Source: Nocardioides humilatus
Lineage (GTDB): Bacteria > Actinomycetota > Actinomycetes > Propionibacteriales > Nocardioidaceae
Length of the DNA: 64,000 nucleotides
Assembly: GCF_008373755.1 (NCBI RefSeq)
Contig: NZ_VUJV01000001.1
Location: forward strand, 1,070,881-1,134,880
Reading direction: 5' to 3'
Both the position numbers and the translations under genes were made by a program. Shown piece after piece: positions 51,891 through 60,711 of the stretch (position 1 is the first letter of the stretch; each line of letters opens with the position of its first letter). Under the pieces are notes generated by a model that worked only from the letters and a program-made list of their open reading frames with translations, had not been told where the DNA came from and searched no databases.

Positions 51891-54455
51891 TTACGAAGTG
51901 ACGCTGACGACCTGCCCGGCCTGGTCGAAGTGGATCGTCACCATCACCCGCGGAGACTCGGCGGTCTTGGCGCACACGCCGTACTCCGTGCCGAGCCGCT
52001 CGTAGGGCTGGCCGACCCGGCGCATGACCTGAGTCGTGGTGAGGCCCGGCGTGATCAGGCTCTGGACCTGGGCGACCGTCTTGCGGAGACCGGGGTTGCG
52101 GCAGGAGTCGGGCTTGATGCCGTCGGCCCGCTCCCACATCTGCAGGTAGGCCTCCGTGCCGCGCGCCATGTCGTCCTCGATGGCCGCACCGTCGCCGGCG
52201 TGCTCGGCATCGGCGACCAGGCCGAGGTCCTGGACCCAGTCGGGGTAGAGGCCGTACTGCGCCACACCGTCGACGTTGATGTCGTAGATCCGCTCACCGG
52301 CGTGCTGCTGACCGATCTCGACACCGTTGATGCCCGTGAACGGGTAGGTGACCGGGTTGGGCACGTCCGCACCGCGCGGGTCACCCTGCGCACCGAGGCC
52401 GTTGATGTCGGCACCGAAGCCGATGCCCCAGTAGTAGCGCGGGTCCGCCCACTCCAGGTGGCGGCGCCACTTCTGGACGAAGCCGGTGGAGTCGCCGGCG
52501 TACGGCGTGATGAAACCGCCGGCGCGGTAGATCCGCGGGTAGGTGTCGGGCGTCGACCACGAGTGGCTCGAGAGGACGCCGGGATACTGCAGCTCCTCGA
52601 TGAGGTCCATCGAGGACTGCCGCGCCTTCACGCTCATGTGGTCGGGGTCGAAGATCATGTTGTTCGCGGCGAGCTCCCGGATGAGGTGCTTGCCTAGGTC
52701 GGTCAGGCCGCGCTTGTTGCAGTGCGCCGGCGGCGGGTAGACCGGGAGCGCCGGCAGCGTGAGCGCACCGCCGAAGAGCTCGACGATCGCGCCGAAGATC
52801 GCGTCCTGCTCGGGCAGGGTCGGGAGCACGGTCTGGTTGTTGTCGTGGCTCTCGCCGTCAGCCGGCTCGCAGTGCTCCATCTGCCAGAAGGACCTGGTCT
52901 CGAGGAAGTTGGCCGTGTTGACGAGGATGCCGATCTCACCGGAGTCACCGGCCACGCCCGACAGCGCGTTGTCGAACTTGTTGACCAGCTCCATCTGGCG
53001 CACGCCCAGCGCCTTCATCTCGGCGAGATTGGCGTCGATCTCCTGCTCGTCGCAAGCGGGACGATCCTTGCCCGTGAGGGTCTCCTTGAAGGTGCAGCCG
53101 AAGGGGATGCTGGTCTCGATGCCCATGACCACGGCCATCTTCCCGGCGTTGATCACGCGGCGCGCCTCGTAGGGCGTCTTCACGATCCGGTAGAAGCCCA
53201 GACCGGGGCCACCGAACTGCGCGTCGATGTAGTCCTGCATCTCGTACATGTCGGCCGCCTGCAGGCGGATCGACTTCATGTCGTCGCACGAGTTGTGCTT
53301 GATCGGGTAGAGCTGGCAGAGCTTGTTGTTCTCGACCAGGAGGTTGACGAAGAGCCGCTGCCCGCCGCGCCACGCCCGCTCGAGCCAGCGGTAGTAGGTG
53401 CCCTCGTGGGTCAGCGACTCCGGGGCCGGCCAGTCCTTGAAGGTCGGCCAGCCGACCGGGTCGTGCGAGGTCTCACCGGAGAGGAAGTCCTCCATGATCG
53501 CGCCGTAGCCCTGGGTCAGCGAGTGGTCCTTGCAGTCGACCAGCGCATACGGGGCGCCGTACTCGTCCCACGGCTTGCCGCAGTGGACGTTGCCGCCGAG
53601 GAACTCGAAGGCCATGCCGTGGGTGTGGGCGTCGACGTAGCCGCGGACCTCCTGGTAGGAGGTCGTGCCGCCGTGCGGGTCGCCCTCGACGTCGATCTGG
53701 GACTCGGGGTAGGCCGAGCAGGCGTCCGCCGCGACCTCGAGCCGGTACGGCGTCGCGACGGCCTTGCCGACCAGGCTGGTGCCGGACACGGCCAGTGCCT
53801 GGTTGGCGCCGAGGGTCCGGAACCGGAAGGTGCCGTCGCTCTCGCGGGTGACGGTCCAGTCCGCGTCCTTGCTCGGCTTCGCCGCGATGGAGACCTTGCC
53901 GCGCTTGCTCGCCAGCTCGCCGTCAGCCGTGTGGACGAGGTAGCCGCCGAGCCGGGTGGCCTTGAAGTAGAACCCGGCCGCCTGGGCTGCCGGCACGCTG
54001 GCGACGCTGACCTTGGTGCCGTTGCGCACGACGTAGGCACCCGACGGAGCCTGGATCGTGTAGCAACCGCCCGCCATGGCGTAGCGCGTCTCCGGCACCG
54101 CCGTGCGCGTCGGGTAGGCCGGCACGGTGACCAGCTGCGGGTCGGGCAGCGCCCGCTCGCTCTCGACATAGGCCACGGAGGCCTGACGCTCTACCGCCGT
54201 CGTCGGGTCCTGGGTGCCTTCCTCGAATCCGGCACGGGAGACCAGGTTCTTGGTGCGGGGGTCACTGTGGCTGTGGGGCGGCGCGCCCGGCGGGTCGACG
54301 TGCGGCAGTCCGCGGGCGCCCTTGTCGAGCTCGGAGGCCGCGGCGAGCGTGAGCCCGCCGTTGCCGTCGTCGCCCGGCACCGAGATCGCCGTCGCGACCA
54401 CCGCCGCAGCGGCCACGGCCGCCAACCCGATCCGCACTGATTGCTTGCGCTCCAC
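51891..54455 (-). CDS. Secreted M19 (membrane dipeptidase)-like protein with N-terminal beta-trefoil
   Basis: 854 residues. Signal anchor (VRIGLAAVAAAAVVATAIS). Residues about 130-240 resemble a beta-trefoil carbohydrate-binding unit (GGCYTIQAPSGAYVVRNG, GGYLVHTADGELASKRGK, TFRFRTLGANQALAVSG). The catalytic half has M19 landmarks in order: DAHTHGM (HxH where renal dipeptidase has HxD), VVMGIETS (Glu), GLTDLGKHLIRELAANNMIFDPDHMS (His), VLSSHSW (His) and GIGFGADING. Metal-dependent dipeptide or D-amino-acyl hydrolysis outside the cell is the likely type of activity, with unknown substrate. Confidence 0.78.
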   Translation of the reverse strand: MERKQSVRIGLAAVAAAAVVATAISVPGDDGNGGLTLAAASELDKGARGLPHVDPPGAPPHSHSDPRTKNLVSRAGFEEGTQDPTTAVERQASVAYVESERALPDPQLVTVPAYPTRTAVPETRYAMAGGCYTIQAPSGAYVVRNGTKVSVASVPAAQAAGFYFKATRLGGYLVHTADGELASKRGKVSIAAKPSKDADWTVTRESDGTFRFRTLGANQALAVSGTSLVGKAVATPYRLEVAADACSAYPESQIDVEGDPHGGTTSYQEVRGYVDAHTHGMAFEFLGGNVHCGKPWDEYGAPYALVDCKDHSLTQGYGAIMEDFLSGETSHDPVGWPTFKDWPAPESLTHEGTYYRWLERAWRGGQRLFVNLLVENNKLCQLYPIKHNSCDDMKSIRLQAADMYEMQDYIDAQFGGPGLGFYRIVKTPYEARRVINAGKMAVVMGIETSIPFGCTFKETLTGKDRPACDEQEIDANLAEMKALGVRQMELVNKFDNALSGVAGDSGEIGILVNTANFLETRSFWQMEHCEPADGESHDNNQTVLPTLPEQDAIFGAIVELFGGALTLPALPVYPPPAHCNKRGLTDLGKHLIRELAANNMIFDPDHMSVKARQSSMDLIEELQYPGVLSSHSWSTPDTYPRIYRAGGFITPYAGDSTGFVQKWRRHLEWADPRYYWGIGFGADINGLGAQGDPRGADVPNPVTYPFTGINGVEIGQQHAGERIYDINVDGVAQYGLYPDWVQDLGLVADAEHAGDGAAIEDDMARGTEAYLQMWERADGIKPDSCRNPGLRKTVAQVQSLITPGLTTTQVMRRVGQPYERLGTEYGVCAKTAESPRVMVTIHFDQAGQVVSVTS

Positions 54456-54591
54456 AGCGTCCCCAAAGTGTCTCGACCGACGGTCCGCGTGACCGCCGTC
54501 TCATCGTCAACGACGAAACGCCTCTGGGGCAACGCTTATCAGGTCATTTGTCCTGGATTTTCTCGAACTGCCCTCCGGAAGGAGAAAACGA

Positions 54592-54623
54592 CGGAGGCCG
54601 CCCCCTTGCGGGGACGGCCTCCG
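54592..54623 (-). terminator. Hairpin terminator after the gene at 54644
   Basis: CGGAGGCCG (54592-54600) pairs with CGGCCTCCG (54615-54623), with an inner CCCC/GGGG extension. On the minus strand TTTTCTCC follows. Ends transcription of the secreted protein gene. Confidence 0.85.
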
Positions 54624-54643
54624 GTGAAACTGGTGGAACTACG

Positions 54644-55930
54644 TCAGCGGATCGCCTTCTTGACCTGTGCCCGGGCGACGCCGAGGTCGATGACCGCGCC
54701 GGTGCCGTCGAGCAGCGTGATCTGCAGAGCGATCACCTCGATGCCACCGCGGACCATCGTCGTGACGCCCTCCTGGATCTTCACCACGCCGGGGATCTCG
54801 ATCGTGCCGAGTGGCGGCAGCGACTGAGGCTCGCCGTTGACGGTGATCGTCAACGTCTTGGTGCCCCGGGTATTGCGGACCAGCTTGCCCGGCGTGCGCT
54901 TCACGTTGGCGCGAGCCTGGATGCCGTCGATCTCGATGGCGCCCGCAGCGAGCGAGACGTGAGCGATCGAGGCCTGGGTCCACGCCTTGGCGCGGCGGCG
55001 GCCCCACTGGACGCCGTAGACCTGGGCGGTCGCAGCACCGACGTCGAGGACGGCGGGGATGTTGAGGCCCACGGTGCGGGTCTGCTTCACGACGCCGTCG
55101 GTGCCCTCACAGGGGAGGTCCTTGGACGGGGTGCGGCCGATCGTGATGAGCGAGTTGTCGCCCGTGTTGAGGACCTTGCCCTTGAGGCCGGCTGCGTAGC
55201 CGCTCATGATCGAGTTGACGACCTCGTCGGTCATGCGAGCACGCGAGAGCGCGATCTTGACGCGGGTGTTGGTCGGGAGGATCTCAATCAGCAGAGCCTG
55301 GGCCCGCGCGAAGATCGAGTGCTCCTTCTTGACCTCCTTGGTCTCACCGAGCGTGATTCGGAGCAGGCCCGGGATCTCGATCGGGGTGCCCAGCGTCGGG
55401 ACCGCGATGACGAGCGGGTCCTGACCCGGCAGGGTCAGCACGATGCCGGCCACCTGGGTGTCGACCTCGGAGTGGAATCCGTCAGCGTCGTGCCACACCT
55501 TGGCGGACGAGCTGACGGCGCCGAGCGAGAGGCTGCCGAGGGCGGTCTCCAGCAGCGTGATGCCCGCGAGCTTGTGCTCGGAGACCGCCGAGACGACCTT
55601 GCCCTTCTTGATGGTCGCGACCTTGGTGGTCAGCGCGTCGATGTTGCCGAGGCCCGGGAGAGCGACCTGAGCGACACCGTTGGACCGGTTGAGACCGGCG
55701 AGCGTGGTGCAGGTGATGTGCGCAAACCCCGTGGCGCCGGAAGCGAGCGGGATGTCACCACCCTTGATCGCAGTGCCGTAGCCCATCGCGTGGAGACCGA
55801 AGTTGGTCGGGCGCGGTGCGGCGGCTGCTTTGGTCGGTACGACGGGCGCGGCGTGTGCCGCCCCGCCTGGGAGCAGGATCACGCTGCTGACCATGGCCAC
55901 CAGCGCTCCCCGAAGAGCAAGTCGTCGCAT
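54644..55930 (-). CDS. Secreted protein of unknown function (choice-of-anchor type)
   Basis: 428 residues from ATG 55930, with AGGAG 9 nt upstream. Signal peptide ending in GGAAHAAPV. The mature part is beta-rich and has the alternating pattern of actinobacterial choice-of-anchor/large surface domains (GVAQVALPGLGNIDALTTKVATI, SEHKLAGITLLETALGSLSLGAVSSSA). Two cysteines (ITCTTL and LPCEGTD). No catalytic motif. Stands alone between the M19-like and M1 peptidase genes. Confidence 0.65.
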   Translation of the reverse strand: MRRLALRGALVAMVSSVILLPGGAAHAAPVVPTKAAAAPRPTNFGLHAMGYGTAIKGGDIPLASGATGFAHITCTTLAGLNRSNGVAQVALPGLGNIDALTTKVATIKKGKVVSAVSEHKLAGITLLETALGSLSLGAVSSSAKVWHDADGFHSEVDTQVAGIVLTLPGQDPLVIAVPTLGTPIEIPGLLRITLGETKEVKKEHSIFARAQALLIEILPTNTRVKIALSRARMTDEVVNSIMSGYAAGLKGKVLNTGDNSLITIGRTPSKDLPCEGTDGVVKQTRTVGLNIPAVLDVGAATAQVYGVQWGRRRAKAWTQASIAHVSLAAGAIEIDGIQARANVKRTPGKLVRNTRGTKTLTITVNGEPQSLPPLGTIEIPGVVKIQEGVTTMVRGGIEVIALQITLLDGTGAVIDLGVARAQVKKAIR

Positions 55931-56083
55931 GGGTGATAGCTCCTTAGACAAATGAATCCCGGCGGGCATCCCTCACAGACCGCCGGTCGTAATTGGATCC
56001 TATCGGCTGGTCTAGTCTCGTGGTGCTCATATCGATAACGGTGGTCGGCGAGTTTGGGCACGCCCTCCAGGCATGATGTGCCA

Positions 56084-57571
56084 GTGTTTCGCCGAATTCG
56101 GACAGAACGCGCCGCAGCCGCCCTGCTGGCCCTCGCCCTGAGCGGTTGCGGAATTTTCGCTGTCGACTCCGGAAAAGCCCCCGCGGCCCCGCCGCCGAGC
56201 GGTTCCGCGACCCCTGCCGACCCCGGCACGGACGTGCCCGACGACCTCGACGAGGCGGAGAGCGAAACTCGCGAGGACTCCGTCTACCCCCTCGCCGGCG
56301 ACCCGTCGGTCGACGCCCTCCACTACGACCTCTCGCTCGCGTGGACTCCGGACTCCGACACGCTGGTCGCGACCGAACGGCTCACCTTCCGCTCCACAGC
56401 CGACGCCGACCACTTCCAGCTCGACTTCGACGACGCCCTGACGATCGACTCGTTGACGGTCGACGGCAAGGACGCTTCCTTCGACCGGTCCGACAAGGAC
56501 CTCGTGATCAACCACGCCGTCAAGGCCGACGACGAATACACCCTCGTGCTCGCCTACCAGGGGACGCCCGAGCCCTACCCCGCCCCGACGGAACGCTCCG
56601 ACTTCACCCTGGGCGAGGGCTGGCACATCACCGACGAGCACCAGGTGTGGACGATCCAGGAGCCTTACGGCGCGTTCACCTGGTACGCCGCCAACGACCA
56701 GCCCGCCGACAAGGCGTTCTACGACTTCACGCTGACCGTGCCCGCCCCCTGGACCGGCATCGCCAACGGCAAGCTGACCGACACAACCGACTCCGACGGT
56801 CTCCGCACCACGACCTGGCACCTCGACGAGCCGGCGTCGTCGTACCTCGTGACGGTGGCGTTCGGCGACTACACGCCCGCCCACCTGGAGTCGGCCAGCG
56901 GCGTCCCGGTGACGATCTGGGGGCCGACGGACGACCCGGAGGCGAGCGGCGACACCGGCTACGCCGGCGAGGCGATCGACTGGCTCGAGAACTACCTCGG
57001 CCCCTACCCGTTCGACACCTTCGGGATCCTCCTCTACGACGGCGACAGCGGCATGGAGACCCAGACGATGGTGACGCTCGGCGCGACGCCGTACGCCACC
57101 TCGCGCGCCGTCGTCGTCCACGAGCTCACGCACCACTGGTACGGCGACACCGTCACCCCCACCGACTGGCGCGACCTCTGGATGAACGAGGGCATGGCGA
57201 TGTATCTCCAGGGCATGTGGGAGGCCGAGGACGAGGGCATCTCCATCGACGAGAAGATGGACTCCTGGGCGGGCTACGAGGCGGAATCTCGCGAGTACTC
57301 CGGCCCTCCGGGCGACTACGACCCGCAGAAGTTCGGCGACGGCAACGTCTACTACGGCCCCGCGCTCATGTGGAACGAGCTGCGCCGCAAGGTCGGTGAC
57401 GACGTGTTCTTCGCGCTGATCAGGGACTGGCCGCAGGAGCACGCGAGCCAGAGCGCCGACCGCGAGGAGTACCTCTCCTGGATCGAGGACCGCACCGGTC
57501 TCGAGCTGACCTCGTTCTTCGACGACTGGTTGCTCGGAGAGACCACTCCGCCCCGAACCAGTGGTGGATAA
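56084..57571 (+). CDS. M1 family metallopeptidase, lipoprotein
   Basis: 495 residues from GTG 56084. Lipobox ALALSGC anchors it to the membrane. Gluzincin site VVHELTHHWYGD with third ligand in LWMNEGMAMY (HExxH-x18-E). The usual substrate motif GAMEN is replaced by SGMETQTM, keeping the Met-Glu core. M1 enzymes are Zn aminopeptidases; this single-domain form (no C-terminal ERAP-like domain) is the short secreted type. The gap before it (55931-56083) has no recognised element beyond a partial palindrome. Confidence 0.88.
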   Translation: MFRRIRTERAAAALLALALSGCGIFAVDSGKAPAAPPPSGSATPADPGTDVPDDLDEAESETREDSVYPLAGDPSVDALHYDLSLAWTPDSDTLVATERLTFRSTADADHFQLDFDDALTIDSLTVDGKDASFDRSDKDLVINHAVKADDEYTLVLAYQGTPEPYPAPTERSDFTLGEGWHITDEHQVWTIQEPYGAFTWYAANDQPADKAFYDFTLTVPAPWTGIANGKLTDTTDSDGLRTTTWHLDEPASSYLVTVAFGDYTPAHLESASGVPVTIWGPTDDPEASGDTGYAGEAIDWLENYLGPYPFDTFGILLYDGDSGMETQTMVTLGATPYATSRAVVVHELTHHWYGDTVTPTDWRDLWMNEGMAMYLQGMWEAEDEGISIDEKMDSWAGYEAESREYSGPPGDYDPQKFGDGNVYYGPALMWNELRRKVGDDVFFALIRDWPQEHASQSADREEYLSWIEDRTGLELTSFFDDWLLGETTPPRTSGG

Positions 57572-57572
57572 C

Positions 57573-57586
57573 TAGAACGCGTTCTA
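57573..57586. promoter_or_regulatory. KstR-type box, perfect 14-bp palindrome TAGAACGCGTTCTA
   Basis: Fits TnnAACnnGTTnnA exactly and is perfectly symmetric. TACACT at 57585-57590 is a -10-like hexamer 6 nt before the ATG at 57597, so the box overlaps a leaderless promoter. The other match is at 14506-14519. Confidence 0.6.
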
Positions 57587-57596
57587 CACTCACCGG

Positions 57597-59132
57597 ATGC
57601 GCGTGCTCCCCGCCGCGCGACTGGTCGCTGCGGCGACCGTGATCGCGCTCCTGACTGCTGCCAACTCCCCCGCGGAGGCGGACGACCCGGCAGTGCCGAG
57701 CCTGCCACCGATCCCGGCGGTCCCCGGCCTGCCGATCCCGTCGCTGCCGACGGACCTGTTGGTGCCGAAGTTCATCGGGGCGCCGGCTCTGAAGAAGCCG
57801 TTGGCCGCACCGGTGGTGCCGCAGAACCCGTACCTCGCGCCCAACGGCACGAGCAGCATGCACAACGACGCCTACAGCACCGACGCCTACGCCGTCAGCG
57901 GTCCGCTCGGGCGCCAGCTCACGCTCCGCTCGCGCAGCTACGGCGTGCGCGAGTGCGCGACCATCGCCTTCGACTCACAGCACCGGATCCTCGGGCTGTG
58001 CGGCGGTCTCGAGGGCTTCACCATGATGGTCATCGACCCGGTCAGCCTCAACGTCATCGACGAGCTGCGGATCTCCGAGCGCGACCTGACCAGCGGAGCC
58101 AACCCGCTCACCGACATCTGCGGCGGCACCTACTTCTTCCTCGACGCGCACGACCACGCGTTCGCGACGACGACCGACTCCGGCATCGCCGAGGTGTCGG
58201 TCGCCGCCGACGGCACGCTGACCCGTGTCAACGACTGGCCGATGGCGTCCTACCTGCCCGAGGGTGACTGCCTGGTCGCCACCGGCGTCGGCTGGGACGG
58301 GCGGCTCTGGTGGTTCAGCCAGCAGGGCGTGATCGGCACCCTCGACCGCTCGTCCGGCGACGTGCACGTCACGCGCCTGCCCGAGGGCGAGGGCATCTTC
58401 AACTCGGTCTCCAGCGACGAGACCGGCGGCATGTACCTCGTCACCACCCACGCGACCTACCGCATGGACGCCACCACCGCGGGCGAGCCCGAGGTCACCT
58501 GGCGGATCCCCTACGACCGGGGTACGGCGACCAAGCCGGGCCAGCTCTCCCAGGGCTCCGGCACCTCACCGACGCTCATCGGCAAGCGCTGGATCGGCAT
58601 CGCCGACAACGCCGAGCCACGCAGCAACGTGATCGTCTACGACCGCCGCAAGGGCGTCACCAACCGCTTCCACTGCTCGGTGCCCGTGCTCGCCGACGGC
58701 GCGAGCGCCACGGAGAACAGCCTGGTGGCAGCGGGCAACTCGCTGATCATCGAGAACAACTACGGCTACGCCGGCGTGCAGTCGACCCTCCTCGGCAAGT
58801 CCACGACGCCCGGCATGGCTCGCGTGATGATCACCGCCAACGGTTGCCACGTGGGGTGGACCAACAACGAGGTCATCGCCCCGACCTCGGTCGCCAAGGC
58901 CTCCCTGGGCAACGGACTCGTCTACGCCTACACGAAGCCGGTCCGCAAGGACCTCATCGACGCCTGGTACATCAGCGCGATCGACATCCGGACCGGCAAG
59001 ATCCGTTGGAGCCGCCTGACTGGCACCGGCATCCAGTGGAACAACCACTACGCAGCGATCTACCTCGGCCCCGACGGGTCCTTGTACGTCGCGACCGTCG
59101 CCGGCCTCATGCGCCTCGCCGACGGAGGCTAG
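57597..59132 (+). CDS. Secreted protein with PQQ/NHL-like propeller
   Basis: 511 residues. Signal peptide (LVAAATVIALLTAANSPAEA) then a Pro/Val-rich linker (PSLPPIPAVPGLPIPSLP). The mature part has repeating beta blades: GLEGFTMMVIDPVSLNVIDEL, WDGRLWWFSQQGVIGTLDRSSGDVHV, TGGMYLVTTHATYRMD, GKIRWSRLTG, PDGSLYVATVAGLMRL, a propeller pattern. Several cysteines. No catalytic motif. The perfect KstR-type box in its promoter suggests steroid or sterol linkage, which the sequence itself does not confirm. Confidence 0.72.
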   Translation: MRVLPAARLVAAATVIALLTAANSPAEADDPAVPSLPPIPAVPGLPIPSLPTDLLVPKFIGAPALKKPLAAPVVPQNPYLAPNGTSSMHNDAYSTDAYAVSGPLGRQLTLRSRSYGVRECATIAFDSQHRILGLCGGLEGFTMMVIDPVSLNVIDELRISERDLTSGANPLTDICGGTYFFLDAHDHAFATTTDSGIAEVSVAADGTLTRVNDWPMASYLPEGDCLVATGVGWDGRLWWFSQQGVIGTLDRSSGDVHVTRLPEGEGIFNSVSSDETGGMYLVTTHATYRMDATTAGEPEVTWRIPYDRGTATKPGQLSQGSGTSPTLIGKRWIGIADNAEPRSNVIVYDRRKGVTNRFHCSVPVLADGASATENSLVAAGNSLIIENNYGYAGVQSTLLGKSTTPGMARVMITANGCHVGWTNNEVIAPTSVAKASLGNGLVYAYTKPVRKDLIDAWYISAIDIRTGKIRWSRLTGTGIQWNNHYAAIYLGPDGSLYVATVAGLMRLADGG

Positions 59133-59142
59133 GCACGTGCGG

Positions 59143-59240
59143 GCGTCTCGATACGTCCTCGCCTAGCGGCTCGGCCTACTCGACGAACGGGGCTCGTCGA
59201 GTAGGCGTCGCGAGGAACGAGCGACGGCGTATCGAGACGC
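59143..59240. repeat. Dispersed repeat family R2, full inverted copy
   Basis: Outer arms GCGTCTCGATACG (59143-59155) and CGTATCGAGACGC (59228-59240), inner arms CCTACTCGACGA and TCGTCGAGTAGG. Its right half, read on the minus strand, is nearly identical to the half copy at 23012-23070. It lies between the convergent propeller gene and the E2 gene, and may act as terminator. Confidence 0.85.
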
Positions 59241-59248
59241 GGTGACGC

Positions 59249-60709
59249 TCAGAACAACATTGCCGTCGCGGGGTCGGAGATGATCCCGGCCACGTCGGCG
59301 AGGAACTGCGAGCCCGTCGCTCCGTCGATGTGACGGTGGTCGAAGGACAGCGCGAGCGTGGTGACCTGGCGAGGCACGACCTGGTCGCCGACCACCCACG
59401 GCATGGGCTTGATCGCGCCCATGCAGAGGATCGCCGACTCGCCGGGGTTGATGATCGGCGTGCCGACGTCGATGCCGAAGACACCGACGTTGGTGATCGT
59501 GAAGGTGCCGCCGGCCATGTCGGCGGGCTGGGTGCGTCCTTCGCGAGCCGTCGCGGTCAGACCCTCGAGCGCCTGGGCGAGCTCGACCAGGCTGAGGTCC
59601 TGCGCGTCCTTCACGTTGGGAACGACCAGGCCGCGGGGCGTCGCGGCGGCGATGCCGAGGTTGACGTAGTGCTTGACCACGACCTCCCCGGCCGCCTCGT
59701 CCCAGTAGGAGTTGATCATCGGCGTACGACGCATCGCGAGGATCGCCGCCCGCGCGTAGACCAGCAGCGGCGACACCTTGAGCCCGCGGAACTCGCGGCG
59801 CTCCTTGAGCTTCGCGACCAGCTCGACAGTCGCCGTCGCGTCGATCGTCACCCACTCGGTGACGTGGGGCGCCGTGAAGGCCGACTGCGACATCGCGGTC
59901 GCCATCATCTTGCGGACGCCCTTGATGGGCTCGCGGGTCTCCCGCTCCGTAGCACCGGTGGTTGAGGTGCGAGCGTCAGCGAGCCTCGAAACCTCCGGGG
60001 CGGCGCCGACAGCGGCCTCGACGTCGGCGCGGCTGACCGTGCCCCCGGGACCCGTGGCCGGGAGCGAGCGCAGGTCGACGCCGAGGTCCTTGGCGAGCTT
60101 GCGCACCGGCGGCTTCGCCAGCACGCGCACATCACCGGCAGGCGCGTCGACCACCGGCGCCGGTGCCGGCACGTCGTCGGTGGGCTCGCCCGCTGCTCGC
60201 GCCTGGATCTCGGCGTCACCGAAGACCGACGAGACGAGCTGCTTGACCTTGCTGTGCTGGTCGGTGGCGTTCTGGTTGAAGACGTCGTGGACGTCGGCGA
60301 GCGCGGTGCGCACGCCAGCGGCCTCGGCGAGCGGCCGACGAGCGCGGCGGGTCGCGCCACGGTCGGCCTTGACCCGACCGACCAGCGACTCGCCCTCGCC
60401 ACCACCGCTGGCGGCGGGGTTGGACAGGTCGATCTCCATGGGGGCGTCTGACCCGCCACCGGCGGGCACCTCCGACGGCTCGCCGATCGCGATGATCGGG
60501 GTGCCGACGGGCACGGTCTCGCCCTCGGCGACGAGGATCGCGGTCACCGCGCCGGCATAGGGCGTCGGCAGCTCGACCAGGGACTTGGCGGTCTCGATCT
60601 CGACGACCACGTCGTTGATGGCGACGACGTCGCCGACCTTGACCTTCCAGGTCACGATCTCGGCCTCGGTGAGACCTTCGCCGACGTCGGGAAGCAGGTA
60701 TTCAGGCAC
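59249..60709 (-). CDS. bkdC: 2-oxoacid dehydrogenase E2 (dihydrolipoyl acyltransferase)
   Basis: 486 residues. N-terminal lipoyl domain with the lipoylated Lys in EIETAKSLVELP; peripheral-subunit-binding domain (LAKPPVRKLAKDLGVDLRSLPATGPGGTVSRADVEAA) at about 190-232; catalytic domain ending in FDHRHIDGATGSQFLADV (HRxxDG). Transfers acyl from lipoyl to CoA. Third gene of an E1alpha-E1beta-E2 operon, the order of bkdABC, so branched-chain 2-oxoacid oxidation is likely; pyruvate is the alternative. Codons for residues about 238-251 come from a palindromic repeat (see 59956-59996). Confidence 0.85.
   Translation of the reverse strand: MPEYLLPDVGEGLTEAEIVTWKVKVGDVVAINDVVVEIETAKSLVELPTPYAGAVTAILVAEGETVPVGTPIIAIGEPSEVPAGGGSDAPMEIDLSNPAASGGGEGESLVGRVKADRGATRRARRPLAEAAGVRTALADVHDVFNQNATDQHSKVKQLVSSVFGDAEIQARAAGEPTDDVPAPAPVVDAPAGDVRVLAKPPVRKLAKDLGVDLRSLPATGPGGTVSRADVEAAVGAAPEVSRLADARTSTTGATERETREPIKGVRKMMATAMSQSAFTAPHVTEWVTIDATATVELVAKLKERREFRGLKVSPLLVYARAAILAMRRTPMINSYWDEAAGEVVVKHYVNLGIAAATPRGLVVPNVKDAQDLSLVELAQALEGLTATAREGRTQPADMAGGTFTITNVGVFGIDVGTPIINPGESAILCMGAIKPMPWVVGDQVVPRQVTTLALSFDHRHIDGATGSQFLADVAGIISDPATAMLF
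59956..59996. repeat. Palindromic repeat (R3) read in frame within the E2 gene
   Basis: CCGGTGGTTGAGGTGCGAGC followed by GTCAGCGAGCCTCGAAACC is a dispersed palindrome of a type I know from Nocardioides-like genomes (GGTTGAGG...CCTCGAAACC). On the minus strand it encodes EVSRLADARTSTTG in the flexible linker between the binding domain and the catalytic core. Confidence 0.65.
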
Positions 60710-60711
60710 GG

